From assembly GCF_042432825.1 (NCBI RefSeq), contig NZ_JBHLWN010000014.1:1-64000 (forward strand): 64,000 nucleotides of DNA, given 5' to 3'. The notes below the pieces were generated by a model. The model worked only from the letters and a program-made list of their open reading frames with translations. It ran no database searches and had not been told where the DNA came from. Made by a program: the position numbers and the translations under genes. The stretch comes from Gordoniibacillus chartarius. GTDB taxonomy: Bacteria; Bacillota; Bacilli; Paenibacillales; NBRC-103111. Of the stretch, positions 34,040 through 41,472 are shown piece by piece (position 1 is the first letter of the stretch; each line of letters starts with the position of its first letter).

Positions 34040-34825
34040 ATGCCGGCATTCATATTGGATTTGGACGGTACGTTATACAGCGGTTCGATGCCGATCCCGC
34101 ACGCCGCCGATTTTGTAGCTTTGCTGCGCCGGAAGGGGCTGCCGTACGTGCTGGCGACGAACAATTCGTCGCGCACGCCGGACGACGTGGCGGCGCATCT
34201 GCGCGGCTTCGGCATTGACGCGGGGCCAGGCGACGTGCTGACCAGCGCACAGGCGGCAGCGCGCTGGCTGCAGGCCCGCGGCGGCGTAAGCCGCGTGCAC
34301 TGCGTTGGCGAGGCGGGACTGCGCCTCGCCTTGAGCGAGGCCGGCTTCGAGCTGGACGAAGACGGCCTCGGCGCCGACGCGGTCGTGCAGGGCATCGACC
34401 GCGAGTTCACGTACGGCAAGCTGGAGCGTGCCGTACACGCCTTGCGCGCAGGCGCCGCCTACGTGCTTACGAACCCGGACCGCCTGCTGCCGAAGGACGG
34501 CATGCTGACGCCGGGTGCGGGTTCGCTGGGCGCTGCGCTCGAGGCCGCCTCCGGCGTCAGCCCCGTCGTCATCGGCAAGCCGTCGCCGATTCTGCTCGGC
34601 TACGCCGTCGACAAGCTGGGCTTGGCCCCAGACGATGTCTGGGTGGTCGGCGATAACGCCGCCACCGACATCGCCGGGGGCTTCCGCTCCGGCTACCGCA
34701 CGGCGCTCGTACTGACGGGGCTCGCCACTCGCGATAACTATCGCGAGCAGCTCGCCGCGGCCGGCGTCTCTGCCGACGTCGTCGCGGACGACCTGGCCGA
34801 GCTCGCGCGCCTGCTCGGCTTGTAA
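34040..34825 (+). CDS. HAD superfamily IIA phosphatase (NagD/YutF-like)
   Basis: A 261-residue HAD hydrolase. Motif I is ILDLDGTLY (nucleophile Asp and acid Asp), motif II is the Thr-Asn of LATNNSSRT, motif III Lys lies in VIGKPSP, and motif IV is VVGDNAATDIAGG. The C2 cap between motifs marks class IIA, acting on nucleotide or sugar phosphates. ATG 34040 sits 8 bases after AGGAG; a TTG two codons upstream is too close. From about 34140 the DNA turns very GC-rich. Confidence 0.93.
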   Translation: MPAFILDLDGTLYSGSMPIPHAADFVALLRRKGLPYVLATNNSSRTPDDVAAHLRGFGIDAGPGDVLTSAQAAARWLQARGGVSRVHCVGEAGLRLALSEAGFELDEDGLGADAVVQGIDREFTYGKLERAVHALRAGAAYVLTNPDRLLPKDGMLTPGAGSLGAALEAASGVSPVVIGKPSPILLGYAVDKLGLAPDDVWVVGDNAATDIAGGFRSGYRTALVLTGLATRDNYREQLAAAGVSADVVADDLAELARLLGL

Positions 34826-34892
34826 CGGCGGCTCGCCCGCCGCCAGCCACGAGGCAGCCAACGTCTGCCTCGTCGCCCTTGTCTCGCTTACC

Positions 34893-34926
34893 CGCCGGAT
34901 CCGCCGGATCCGCCGGATCCGCCGCC
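34893..34926. repeat. Tandem 9-bp repeat CGCCGGATC
   Basis: Three exact consecutive copies (34893-34919) and a partial fourth. Each junction forms the self-complementary GGATCC, so the run can fold on either strand. It is intergenic. Confidence 0.85.
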
Positions 34927-34997
34927 TCCTTCCGCGCGCTAGCCGACTCCTCTCACGCTTAGCCGGAGTTCCCGCTGCGGCCCCGGTTACAGCTGCC

Positions 34998-35015
34998 AAC
35001 CTTTCTACAGCTGAA
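34998..35015. repeat. Short dispersed repeat, copy 2
   Basis: AACCTTTCTACAGCTGAA, partner of the repeat at 32349. A second TACAGCTG lies just upstream (34988-34995), making a direct repeat. Confidence 0.5.
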
Positions 35016-35053
35016 AAATGCCCAGCCGCGAATCTCCTCGCAGCTGGGCATTG
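35014..35053 (-). terminator. Terminator of the efflux operon
   Basis: AATGCCCAGC/GCTGGGCATT is a 10-bp stem, with additional internal pairing, and is followed on the minus strand by TTT after the stem. It lies 38 bases past the TolC-like stop. Confidence 0.8.
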
Positions 35054-35090
35054 CTTCGGCTCGCGCCGCTCGTCTCGGCGCTATCGGCGG

Positions 35091-36383
35091 CTACAGAATA
35101 GCGCCCGCTTTCATCTCCTTCACCTTCTGGAGCAGCACATAGTATCTCATCTTCGCGGCATACGTCGACGTCTCGCTCTGCTGCACTTTCAAGGCGAATT
35201 TATGGACATCGTGCTTCGATATCACCCCTGCCTCGTACCGGCTTTCCATCTTGGCCAGATCCTGCTTCAGTTCGTTCAGCCCGCGCTTCTCCGCGAGGCA
35301 TGCCTGATAAGCGTTCTCCAGCTCGTTATACGCGGTTTCGATTTTCTTGGTCAGCTCCAGCCTAGCTTGATTGTTTTTCTGCATGGAGATTGCTCCGTTG
35401 ACTCCGAGGTATGTTTCGCCGTAGGTCGTCTTCGTCACGGAATATTGCTGCTGCCACACCGCTTCGTCAATATTGTTGGCAGCGATTTTCATCCCGTAGG
35501 AGTTCTTCAGCAGCTCGATGGTATCGTCCCGCATCACAGGCTCTACCGGAATGTCGCCGATCTCCTTCAGCACAATCGCCGGATCGTAGGCGACGCCGAT
35601 ATCCAGACAGAGCTGCGCCAGAGCCAGCCGGTGGTTGTTGGTCAGCATCGTCAGGTCGTCCTTGTGCTTGTTCATCGCCCGGACGACATTCTGCACGTCA
35701 TCCGCTGAAGCGAGCCCTTGCTCCTGGAGCAGGGTTGTGCGAAGCAGCTCCTTCTCCAGCACCGCCTTGTAGCTGTTCATAAATTCGATTTGCTTGGATT
35801 GTGCGAGCAATTGAACGTATTGGCCGGTCAGCTGCAGCCGCACCCCGGCCTTCGCCTCGTCGCTTTGCAGGTACGTATTGTCCCTGTCGGTCCCCAGCTG
35901 ATGGGCCGTCTCCTTCATTTGATTGCGCTGGGCCGACAGGATCTGCCCCATCCCGCCGGCCAGCTGGCCGGCGCCGCCGGTCAGCTGATTGACGCCCGTA
36001 TTCGTCATGATAATCCACGGAGCAACCGCCGGATCCAGCACTGGCATGCCCGGAACGGAGGCAATTTCCGCCGGCGTCGCCGGCAGATGGCCGCTCGGTA
36101 CGGATACGCCGGGCATGTCTGCTCTCTGCTGATCCAGATCCTTCTGCTTGCTGTCCTGCGCCGCGGCTTTCAGAAGAAGCAGGTTCAAGTTATACGTGTT
36201 ATTCATGGCCCGTTCCAGCACCGTATCCAGATCAAGCGTATCGAGATGATCCGGCTCTGCATCGTTGACATACATGTTCTGAACGCGATTGCCGGTGACC
36301 GGGTCGAGCGTCGTCGCGGAAGCCGGCACGCTGAACGCAATCGACACCGCCGTCATGAAGCTAAATATTTTCACATTACGCAT
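35091..36383 (-). CDS. TolC-like family protein of the efflux operon
   Basis: A 430-residue exported protein. A signal peptide ends in PASA-TT near residue 24. The rest is helical with long heptad-rich stretches (YVQLLAQSKQIEFMNSYKAVLEKEL; IETAYNELENAYQACLAEKRGLNELKQDL), the pattern of TolC-type channel helices. A Gly-rich insertion (QLTGGAGQLAGGMGQIL) lies near residue 140. AGGGGG precedes the ATG. TolC proteins normally sit in an outer membrane; in an apparently single-membrane host it may span the wall or act as an adaptor. Confidence 0.75.
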   Translation of the reverse strand: MRNVKIFSFMTAVSIAFSVPASATTLDPVTGNRVQNMYVNDAEPDHLDTLDLDTVLERAMNNTYNLNLLLLKAAAQDSKQKDLDQQRADMPGVSVPSGHLPATPAEIASVPGMPVLDPAVAPWIIMTNTGVNQLTGGAGQLAGGMGQILSAQRNQMKETAHQLGTDRDNTYLQSDEAKAGVRLQLTGQYVQLLAQSKQIEFMNSYKAVLEKELLRTTLLQEQGLASADDVQNVVRAMNKHKDDLTMLTNNHRLALAQLCLDIGVAYDPAIVLKEIGDIPVEPVMRDDTIELLKNSYGMKIAANNIDEAVWQQQYSVTKTTYGETYLGVNGAISMQKNNQARLELTKKIETAYNELENAYQACLAEKRGLNELKQDLAKMESRYEAGVISKHDVHKFALKVQQSETSTYAAKMRYYVLLQKVKEMKAGAIL

Positions 36384-36405
36384 ACATATCCCCCTGAATC
36401 CTGAA

Positions 36406-37662
36406 TTATATGGTCATGCCGGAACCGCCGGTACGCACCGCCGGCACCACCGGCGCCGCCGCCCCCTCCGGCAGCCCGTCCGGCAGCATCGCATCGTCCG
36501 CATCGGCCATCTTGCGGAACATGACAAACCGGGTCAGCAGCATGGCTGCAGCATAAGTGATTCCAGCCATCAGCACGAGCGACACGCAGTCCCGCCAAAT
36601 CGCCTGCAGATCGTTGCCCTTGACCAGAACATTGCGCAAGCCGTCGAGATAATACGTCAAGGGCAGCCCGTGGCTCAGCGTCTGGAGCGCCTGCGGCATC
36701 GATTCCAGCGGCCAGGTGTAGCCCGACAGCATGAACGACGGAACGGCGATCAGCATGGCAATCTGCGTTGCACCCAGCTGATTTCCCGAAAACATCGAAA
36801 TCAGGTAGCCATAACCGCTTACCGCCAATGTGAACGACGCCACCAGCGACAGCACAGCCGTCAATTGTCCATGTATCGGAATGTCGAACACGAAGGCGCA
36901 AATCACGTAGGCGATCATCGTATTGGTCAGGTTGATCAGGAAATACGGCACGGTCTTGGCGGCGGCCAGCAGCCACGGATCCCGCTTCCACACGTGAAAC
37001 CGGGCCCACGTCCCGTTCTCCTTCTCCCGCGTAACCGTTAGCGCCACTCCCAGAAACAGCACCTGCTGAAGAATGGCTCCCGTCAAGCCGAACAGCATAA
37101 ATTCGTTGTAATTGAACGTTGGATTATAGAGCGTCCTGTATCGAAACGGAATCGGCGACAGCACATTCGCTACCTGCTCCTCTTGAAGACCTTGCTGCAG
37201 CTGCAGCTTTTTGGCGGAGAGGCCCATACTGAACGTCGTGATGACCTCGTTCGCACCTTTGGTCGCCGTATTGGCGACAATCATATTGCTGCCGTCAACG
37301 AGCGTAACGAGCGGCAGCGTCTGCCCTTGCTTCAGGCTCGTTTCGAAGCGGAACGGCACGATCAGCGCAACCTTCGCTCTGCCATCGGCAAGCTCCGCCC
37401 GCGCATCCTCCTCGCTGTACGCCTCCCCCGCAATTCGAAACGATTCGCTCTCTTCGAACGCCTGCACAATTTGACGGCTGAGCGGGCTTCGGTCTTGGTC
37501 GACGACGACCGTATCGAGCTCCGTCACCTTATGATGGGAATAAATCGAGCCGAACAGGAACGTGTATACGATCGGTATGAAGAACAGCATCGCGAACAAT
37601 CGCTTATCCTTAACAATGTGGGCCCATTCCTCGGCAATGGTCGAGCGGACGGTCGGTTTCAT
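36406..37662 (-). CDS. ABC-2 type transporter permease
   Basis: A 418-residue ABC-2 permease of the YhhJ/YbhR-type. One helix near residue 30 is followed by a large external domain (about 50-200), then five helices. The family region is TVTREKENGTWARFHVW, and PSFMLSGYTWPLESMPQAL is the characteristic late loop. The ATG at 37662 follows GGGGTG by 6 bases; a GTG three codons earlier overlaps the HlyD stop. The operon has no ATPase gene, so the nucleotide-binding subunit must be elsewhere or absent. Confidence 0.92.
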   Translation of the reverse strand: MKPTVRSTIAEEWAHIVKDKRLFAMLFFIPIVYTFLFGSIYSHHKVTELDTVVVDQDRSPLSRQIVQAFEESESFRIAGEAYSEEDARAELADGRAKVALIVPFRFETSLKQGQTLPLVTLVDGSNMIVANTATKGANEVITTFSMGLSAKKLQLQQGLQEEQVANVLSPIPFRYRTLYNPTFNYNEFMLFGLTGAILQQVLFLGVALTVTREKENGTWARFHVWKRDPWLLAAAKTVPYFLINLTNTMIAYVICAFVFDIPIHGQLTAVLSLVASFTLAVSGYGYLISMFSGNQLGATQIAMLIAVPSFMLSGYTWPLESMPQALQTLSHGLPLTYYLDGLRNVLVKGNDLQAIWRDCVSLVLMAGITYAAAMLLTRFVMFRKMADADDAMLPDGLPEGAAAPVVPAVRTGGSGMTI

Positions 37663-37667
37663 CGCGT

Positions 37668-38939
37668 TCACCCCGCCTTACCGTTCCAGCGCAGCGTCAT
37701 CCCGTTCAGAGCCGAGGGCGGCAGCGCCGGCAGCGTCACCTTGACGCCGAAAGAACGAATATCCGTTTCACCGGAGCTCTGCGTCGCCTTTTTTACGGCA
37801 AAATCGGGGGCCGGTGCCACCATGCTCACGCTGCCTTCGACCGGCTCCTGCGTAGCCGCCAGCACCAGTGATACTTTATCGCCCGGCTTCAGTCCCGCTG
37901 CCGCACCTTCCGGCATGTAAAATTTGGCCCAATGCGTCCCGGCGTCCTGCAGCGTAAATACCGGAAATCCGGTTCCGACGATTTCGCCGGCTTGCGCGGA
38001 CTGCGACAGCACGACGCCGTCGCTCGGCGCCGTCAGCTCCGTGTAGCTCAAGTACGCTTCGGCCTCCTGCTGCGCCGCCTTCGCCTGCTGTTCTCCGGAC
38101 TGAGCCGACAGGACGGCGCCGCTTGCCTGCTGCAGCGCAGCGTCCGCCGCCGCTACGTCTCCTTGCCGCACTTTCACCTGCTCCTTGTTCGCAATGGCCA
38201 GCTGCAGCGCGGCTTTCGCCTGCGCCAATTGAGCTTCGGCACCTCGCACCTCTTCATCGCGCGGCCCTTGCTGAACCAGCTTCATCTGCTGCTCGGCCAG
38301 GTCATACTTCGTCTTCGCTTCCTGATAGCTCACCTTGCTCTTATCGACATCCGCTTGGGCAACAAGGCCCTGCTCCAGCATCGACGTCATCCGGCTCAAG
38401 TTCCGTTCGGCAATGCTCAATACCTCCTGCGCCGCCTGCAGCTGGATCTCAGCTTGCTTGCGCTCCTCCGGCCTTGCCCCGCTGCGCAGCGCGTCTACTT
38501 TCGCTTGCGCCGCATCGACCGCCGCTTGCGCCCCCGCGATTTGCTGATCGGCCGTGTCCGCCGTAACCTGTACGCCCGCAGCGGCTTGCTGCTTCTTCGC
38601 CTGCGCCGTCGCGGCAGCGCCCTTCGCTTCGGCGATCCGCCCCTCCGTCAAGGCTACGGCCGCCTTCGCCTGCAGCACCTTCGCTTCCAGCTCGGCGTTC
38701 TGAAGCCGCGCCAGCACCTGGCCTTTCTTGACAACATCGCCTTCCTTCACCAGAATCTCCGTGATGCGCCCTCCTACCTTGAAGCTGGCGCTTGCCGTAT
38801 CGGACTCGATATATGCCGTCGGATGTATCGATTGGACTGCTTCTGCGGAGCTGGCCGCCGTTTGCGTGCTCAGCAAGTACCCGCTGCTTCCGATAATTCC
38901 CGCCATAGCCACATACATAACCGGTCTTACCCACTTCAT
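37668..38939 (-). CDS. HlyD-family membrane fusion/adaptor protein
   Basis: A 423-residue adaptor with an N-terminal anchor (about 6-24). The first half-lipoyl strand is ITEILVKEGDVVKKGQVLARL, followed by very long coiled-coil arms rich in Ala/Gln/Lys (about 90-270). The second lipoyl half is LTAPSDGVVLSQSAQAGEIVGTG, and beta-barrel and membrane-proximal parts follow. It should bridge the permease to the TolC-like protein. GGAGG lies 10 bases before the ATG. It is the first gene of the operon and divergent from the LysR gene. Confidence 0.93.
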   Translation of the reverse strand: MKWVRPVMYVAMAGIIGSSGYLLSTQTAASSAEAVQSIHPTAYIESDTASASFKVGGRITEILVKEGDVVKKGQVLARLQNAELEAKVLQAKAAVALTEGRIAEAKGAAATAQAKKQQAAAGVQVTADTADQQIAGAQAAVDAAQAKVDALRSGARPEERKQAEIQLQAAQEVLSIAERNLSRMTSMLEQGLVAQADVDKSKVSYQEAKTKYDLAEQQMKLVQQGPRDEEVRGAEAQLAQAKAALQLAIANKEQVKVRQGDVAAADAALQQASGAVLSAQSGEQQAKAAQQEAEAYLSYTELTAPSDGVVLSQSAQAGEIVGTGFPVFTLQDAGTHWAKFYMPEGAAAGLKPGDKVSLVLAATQEPVEGSVSMVAPAPDFAVKKATQSSGETDIRSFGVKVTLPALPPSALNGMTLRWNGKAG

Positions 38940-39040
38940 GTTTTCGAACCTCCGCTTTTCTTGTTATCCGGAATCCTTTGCATGAAATGTATTGTACAAT
39001 TTGATATCATTAACGTAAATTTAATTAACCTAATTGTATC

Positions 39041-39055
39041 TTAAGTAAAACTTAA
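39041..39055. promoter_or_regulatory. LysR-type T-N11-A box in the divergent promoter region
   Basis: TTAAGT-AAA-ACTTAA is a perfect dyad containing the LysR consensus T-N11-A (39042-39054). It lies between the LysR and HlyD genes, about 20 bases before the LysR start, where such regulators usually control both directions. Confidence 0.7.
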
Positions 39056-39073
39056 CTATCGTTGGGGGATCCT

Positions 39074-39976
39074 ATGCAAATCGAACAGCTGGAAACGATC
39101 ATTGAAGTCGCCAAGACGGGCTCGCTCACGCAAGCCTCGCGAAATCTCCACGTCACTCTGTCCGCCGTCAGCCAGTCCATCTCCGGCTTGGAGACGGAGC
39201 TGGGCGTCACTTTGTTTACCCGCTCCCGGCAGGGTGCCGCTCCCACGGCGGAAGGTCTGGTGATCATTCGCAAAGCCTATGAGGTCGTATCCAAAGTTCA
39301 GGAGCTGCGGGACGAAGCGTCCGGCTTCTCGAATACGCAGACCGGCGAGCTTCGGCTTGCGACCATTCCGGGCCCGCTGTCTCTGTATCTGGACGCCCTG
39401 ATCAGCTTCAAGAAAGAATATCCGCATATTAACGTAGAAGTTGTCGAAAAAGGGACGCAGGAGATCATTGACGACATTCGGCACAACAAAATCGATCTGG
39501 GCGTCATCATTTTATCCGAGCAGCTGATTGGAAATCTGAACGGGCTCACAACCGGCAAGCTCCTGGAGGGGAAGATGGTCGCTTGCGTCGGCAAGACGTC
39601 GCCGCTTTCTCTCAAGCGATCGATCACCCCTGCGGAGCTGCGCAAGCAATCGCTCGTCTTATACAACGACGAATATGTCAAAAGGTATATGGAGCAGTTC
39701 CAGGAAACTTACGGCAAGGTGAACATTTTGTTCACAACGAATAGCATCGAGGCCATCTTTCGCGTCTTGAAAGAGCAGAACGTGGCGACCGTCGGCCTCG
39801 ATTTCTCTCTGGTGATGAACCAGGAAGCCGCCGAAGCCGACCTTGTCGTACTGGATCTGGAGGTGGCCGACCCGGAGCCGATCTATTTGGGGTATGTACG
39901 TGCGGAGGAGAAGAGGTTTTCCAAAGCGGAGCGGATCTTCATCAACAAGCTGAACTACGAGCTGACGAAGGGCTAA
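39074..39976 (+). CDS. LysR-family regulator, divergent from the efflux operon
   Basis: A 300-residue LTTR. The winged helix (1-65) reads MQIEQLETIIEVAKTGSLTQA and then VSQSISGLETELGVTLFTRS; the effector domain follows from about 90. The ATG at 39074 follows GGGGGA by 5 bases; a TTG at 39062 is less likely. Position and the dyad upstream suggest it controls itself and the HlyD-permease-TolC operon. The effector is unknown, perhaps a substrate of the pump. Confidence 0.93.
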   Translation: MQIEQLETIIEVAKTGSLTQASRNLHVTLSAVSQSISGLETELGVTLFTRSRQGAAPTAEGLVIIRKAYEVVSKVQELRDEASGFSNTQTGELRLATIPGPLSLYLDALISFKKEYPHINVEVVEKGTQEIIDDIRHNKIDLGVIILSEQLIGNLNGLTTGKLLEGKMVACVGKTSPLSLKRSITPAELRKQSLVLYNDEYVKRYMEQFQETYGKVNILFTTNSIEAIFRVLKEQNVATVGLDFSLVMNQEAAEADLVVLDLEVADPEPIYLGYVRAEEKRFSKAERIFINKLNYELTKG

Positions 39977-39993
39977 CCTCTCTTCACCGTTTC

Positions 39994-40034
39994 TTCAGAT
40001 TTTGTTAAGATTTCAGCCACTACGGATTTAAGAT
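39994..40034 (+). promoter_or_regulatory. Direct repeats TTMAGAT ahead of the PAP2/two-component operon
   Basis: TTCAGAT (39994), TTAAGAT (40005) and TTAAGAT (40028) are spaced 11 and 23 bases, about one and two helical turns. OmpR/PhoB regulators bind such tandem sites, so autoregulation by the operon's own regulator is plausible. A TATACT (about 40051) downstream could be the -10. Confidence 0.5.
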
Positions 40035-40082
40035 CTTCACGATATACTGGGGAGCATCATCGAATCGAAGGAGCGTTCCCCA

Positions 40083-40808
40083 ATGAGTCCCATTCCCAAC
40101 ACCTCGAACGGCACAGCATCCGTGAGGTCTCTTCCGAAACAACCCGGCCCGTCTTCCCGGCGGCGAGCCGTCTTCGCCATGCTGTGGATGCTCATCTTTC
40201 CTCTTCTCAATACGATTTACGTCCAGCTGAACAACGACGACCGCGGCGTCCACAGCTTGCTCACCGACCTTGACAAGGCGCTGCCGTTCATCCCGGCGTT
40301 TATCGTCCCGTATTTGCTGTGGTACGGCTTCCTGTTCGGCGGACTTGCCCTTCTGGCTTATCGCGACCTGCCCCTCTACGGCAAAACCATAGCCGCACTA
40401 GCCGTAACGCTGCTTACATGTTACGTTATATATTTTGGCTATCAAACGACTGTCCCGCGTCCGCCCGTACTCGGCGAAGACGTGTTCGCAAGGCTGGTCC
40501 GCTTCATGCAAGTGAACGACGCGCCGTACAACTGCTTCCCCAGCATACATGCCGCGTCGTCCTACCTATTGCTTAGAGCCTACTCGGAAAGCAAAGCCAC
40601 AATAGGCCCGGCCATTCGAACAGCTGTAACCACCTTTGCGCTGCTGATCATAGCGTCGACATTTTTCCTGAAGCAGCACGTCTTTATGGACGCCGTCGGC
40701 GCCGTTATCGTCGTCGAGCTGGCCCGCATCGCCGTCCGGACGTCTGTCAACTTATCGAGAGGAGAACACAAGCTTTATGGCGCTAGAAACGATCCTGCTC
40801 GTCGATGA
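40083..40808 (+). CDS. PAP2-family membrane phosphatase
   Basis: A 241-residue protein with about six helices. Of the PAP2 catalytic motifs, the second is NCFPSIHAASSY and the third is KQHVFMDAVGA; the first is reduced to TTVPRPP. Related enzymes dephosphorylate lipid phosphates such as undecaprenyl pyrophosphate. The basic, Ser/Pro-rich first 28 residues are cytosolic. Its end overlaps the start of the response-regulator gene by 32 bases, tying it to a VanRS-like system. Confidence 0.88.
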   Translation: MSPIPNTSNGTASVRSLPKQPGPSSRRRAVFAMLWMLIFPLLNTIYVQLNNDDRGVHSLLTDLDKALPFIPAFIVPYLLWYGFLFGGLALLAYRDLPLYGKTIAALAVTLLTCYVIYFGYQTTVPRPPVLGEDVFARLVRFMQVNDAPYNCFPSIHAASSYLLLRAYSESKATIGPAIRTAVTTFALLIIASTFFLKQHVFMDAVGAVIVVELARIAVRTSVNLSRGEHKLYGARNDPARR

Positions 40809-41472
40809 CGAGAAAGAAATTGTCGATATGCTGGATATTTATCTGAAGAACGACGGCTACGCCACCCTTCACGCCTACAACGGAGCCGAGGCGCTGCACA
40901 TGCTGAAGTCCAACGAAATCGATCTGATCGTGCTGGACATCATGATGCCGACGCTCGACGGGATCGCCGCCTGTCTCGAAATGCGCAAAATCAGCAACGT
41001 ACCGATCGTCATGCTGTCGGCAAAGAGCGAGGACATGGATAAAATCTGGGGGCTCAGCACCGGAGCCGACGATTATGTCACGAAGCCGTTCAACCCGCTG
41101 GAGCTGCTCGCCCGCGTCAAATCCCAGCTGCGCCGCTACAAGCGGCTTAACGTAGCTCAGCCTGCCTCCGACAATGTGCTGGAGGTCGACGACCTGACGG
41201 TGAACACCGCAACCCACGAGATCAAAATCGACGGCCGCGAAATCAAGCTGACACCGCGCGAGTTCGCCATCCTGGAGCTGCTTGCCCGCAACAAGGGAAT
41301 TGTTTTCAGCGCCCAGAACATTTACGAGAAAGTATGGAACGAGCCTTTCTTCGAAGCCGACAACACCGTGATGGTGCATATCCGCAAAATCCGCGAGAAG
41401 CTGGAGACGAATCCGCGCCAGCCGAAATATATCAAAACCGTATGGGGAGTAGGGTATAAAGTCGATGCGTAA
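40777..41472 (+). CDS. OmpR-family response regulator (VanR-like)
   Basis: A 231-residue regulator. The receiver has LLVDDEKEI, the phosphorylated Asp in VLDIMMPTLDG, and the switch residues in MLSAKSED and VTKPFN. The winged-helix domain carries KLTPREFAILELLARNKG and the KYIKTVWGVGYK end. The ATG is 11 bases after AGGAG, inside the PAP2 gene. It overlaps the kinase gene by 8 bases. The strong resemblance to VanR-type regulators suggests a cell-wall signal. Confidence 0.95.
   Translation: MALETILLVDDEKEIVDMLDIYLKNDGYATLHAYNGAEALHMLKSNEIDLIVLDIMMPTLDGIAACLEMRKISNVPIVMLSAKSEDMDKIWGLSTGADDYVTKPFNPLELLARVKSQLRRYKRLNVAQPASDNVLEVDDLTVNTATHEIKIDGREIKLTPREFAILELLARNKGIVFSAQNIYEKVWNEPFFEADNTVMVHIRKIREKLETNPRQPKYIKTVWGVGYKVDA

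Noticed and set aside
34073..34999. Long minus-strand frame (308 codons) opposite the HAD gene
   Set aside because: Arg/Ala/Gly-rich shadow caused by high GC; the plus-strand protein has all HAD motifs.
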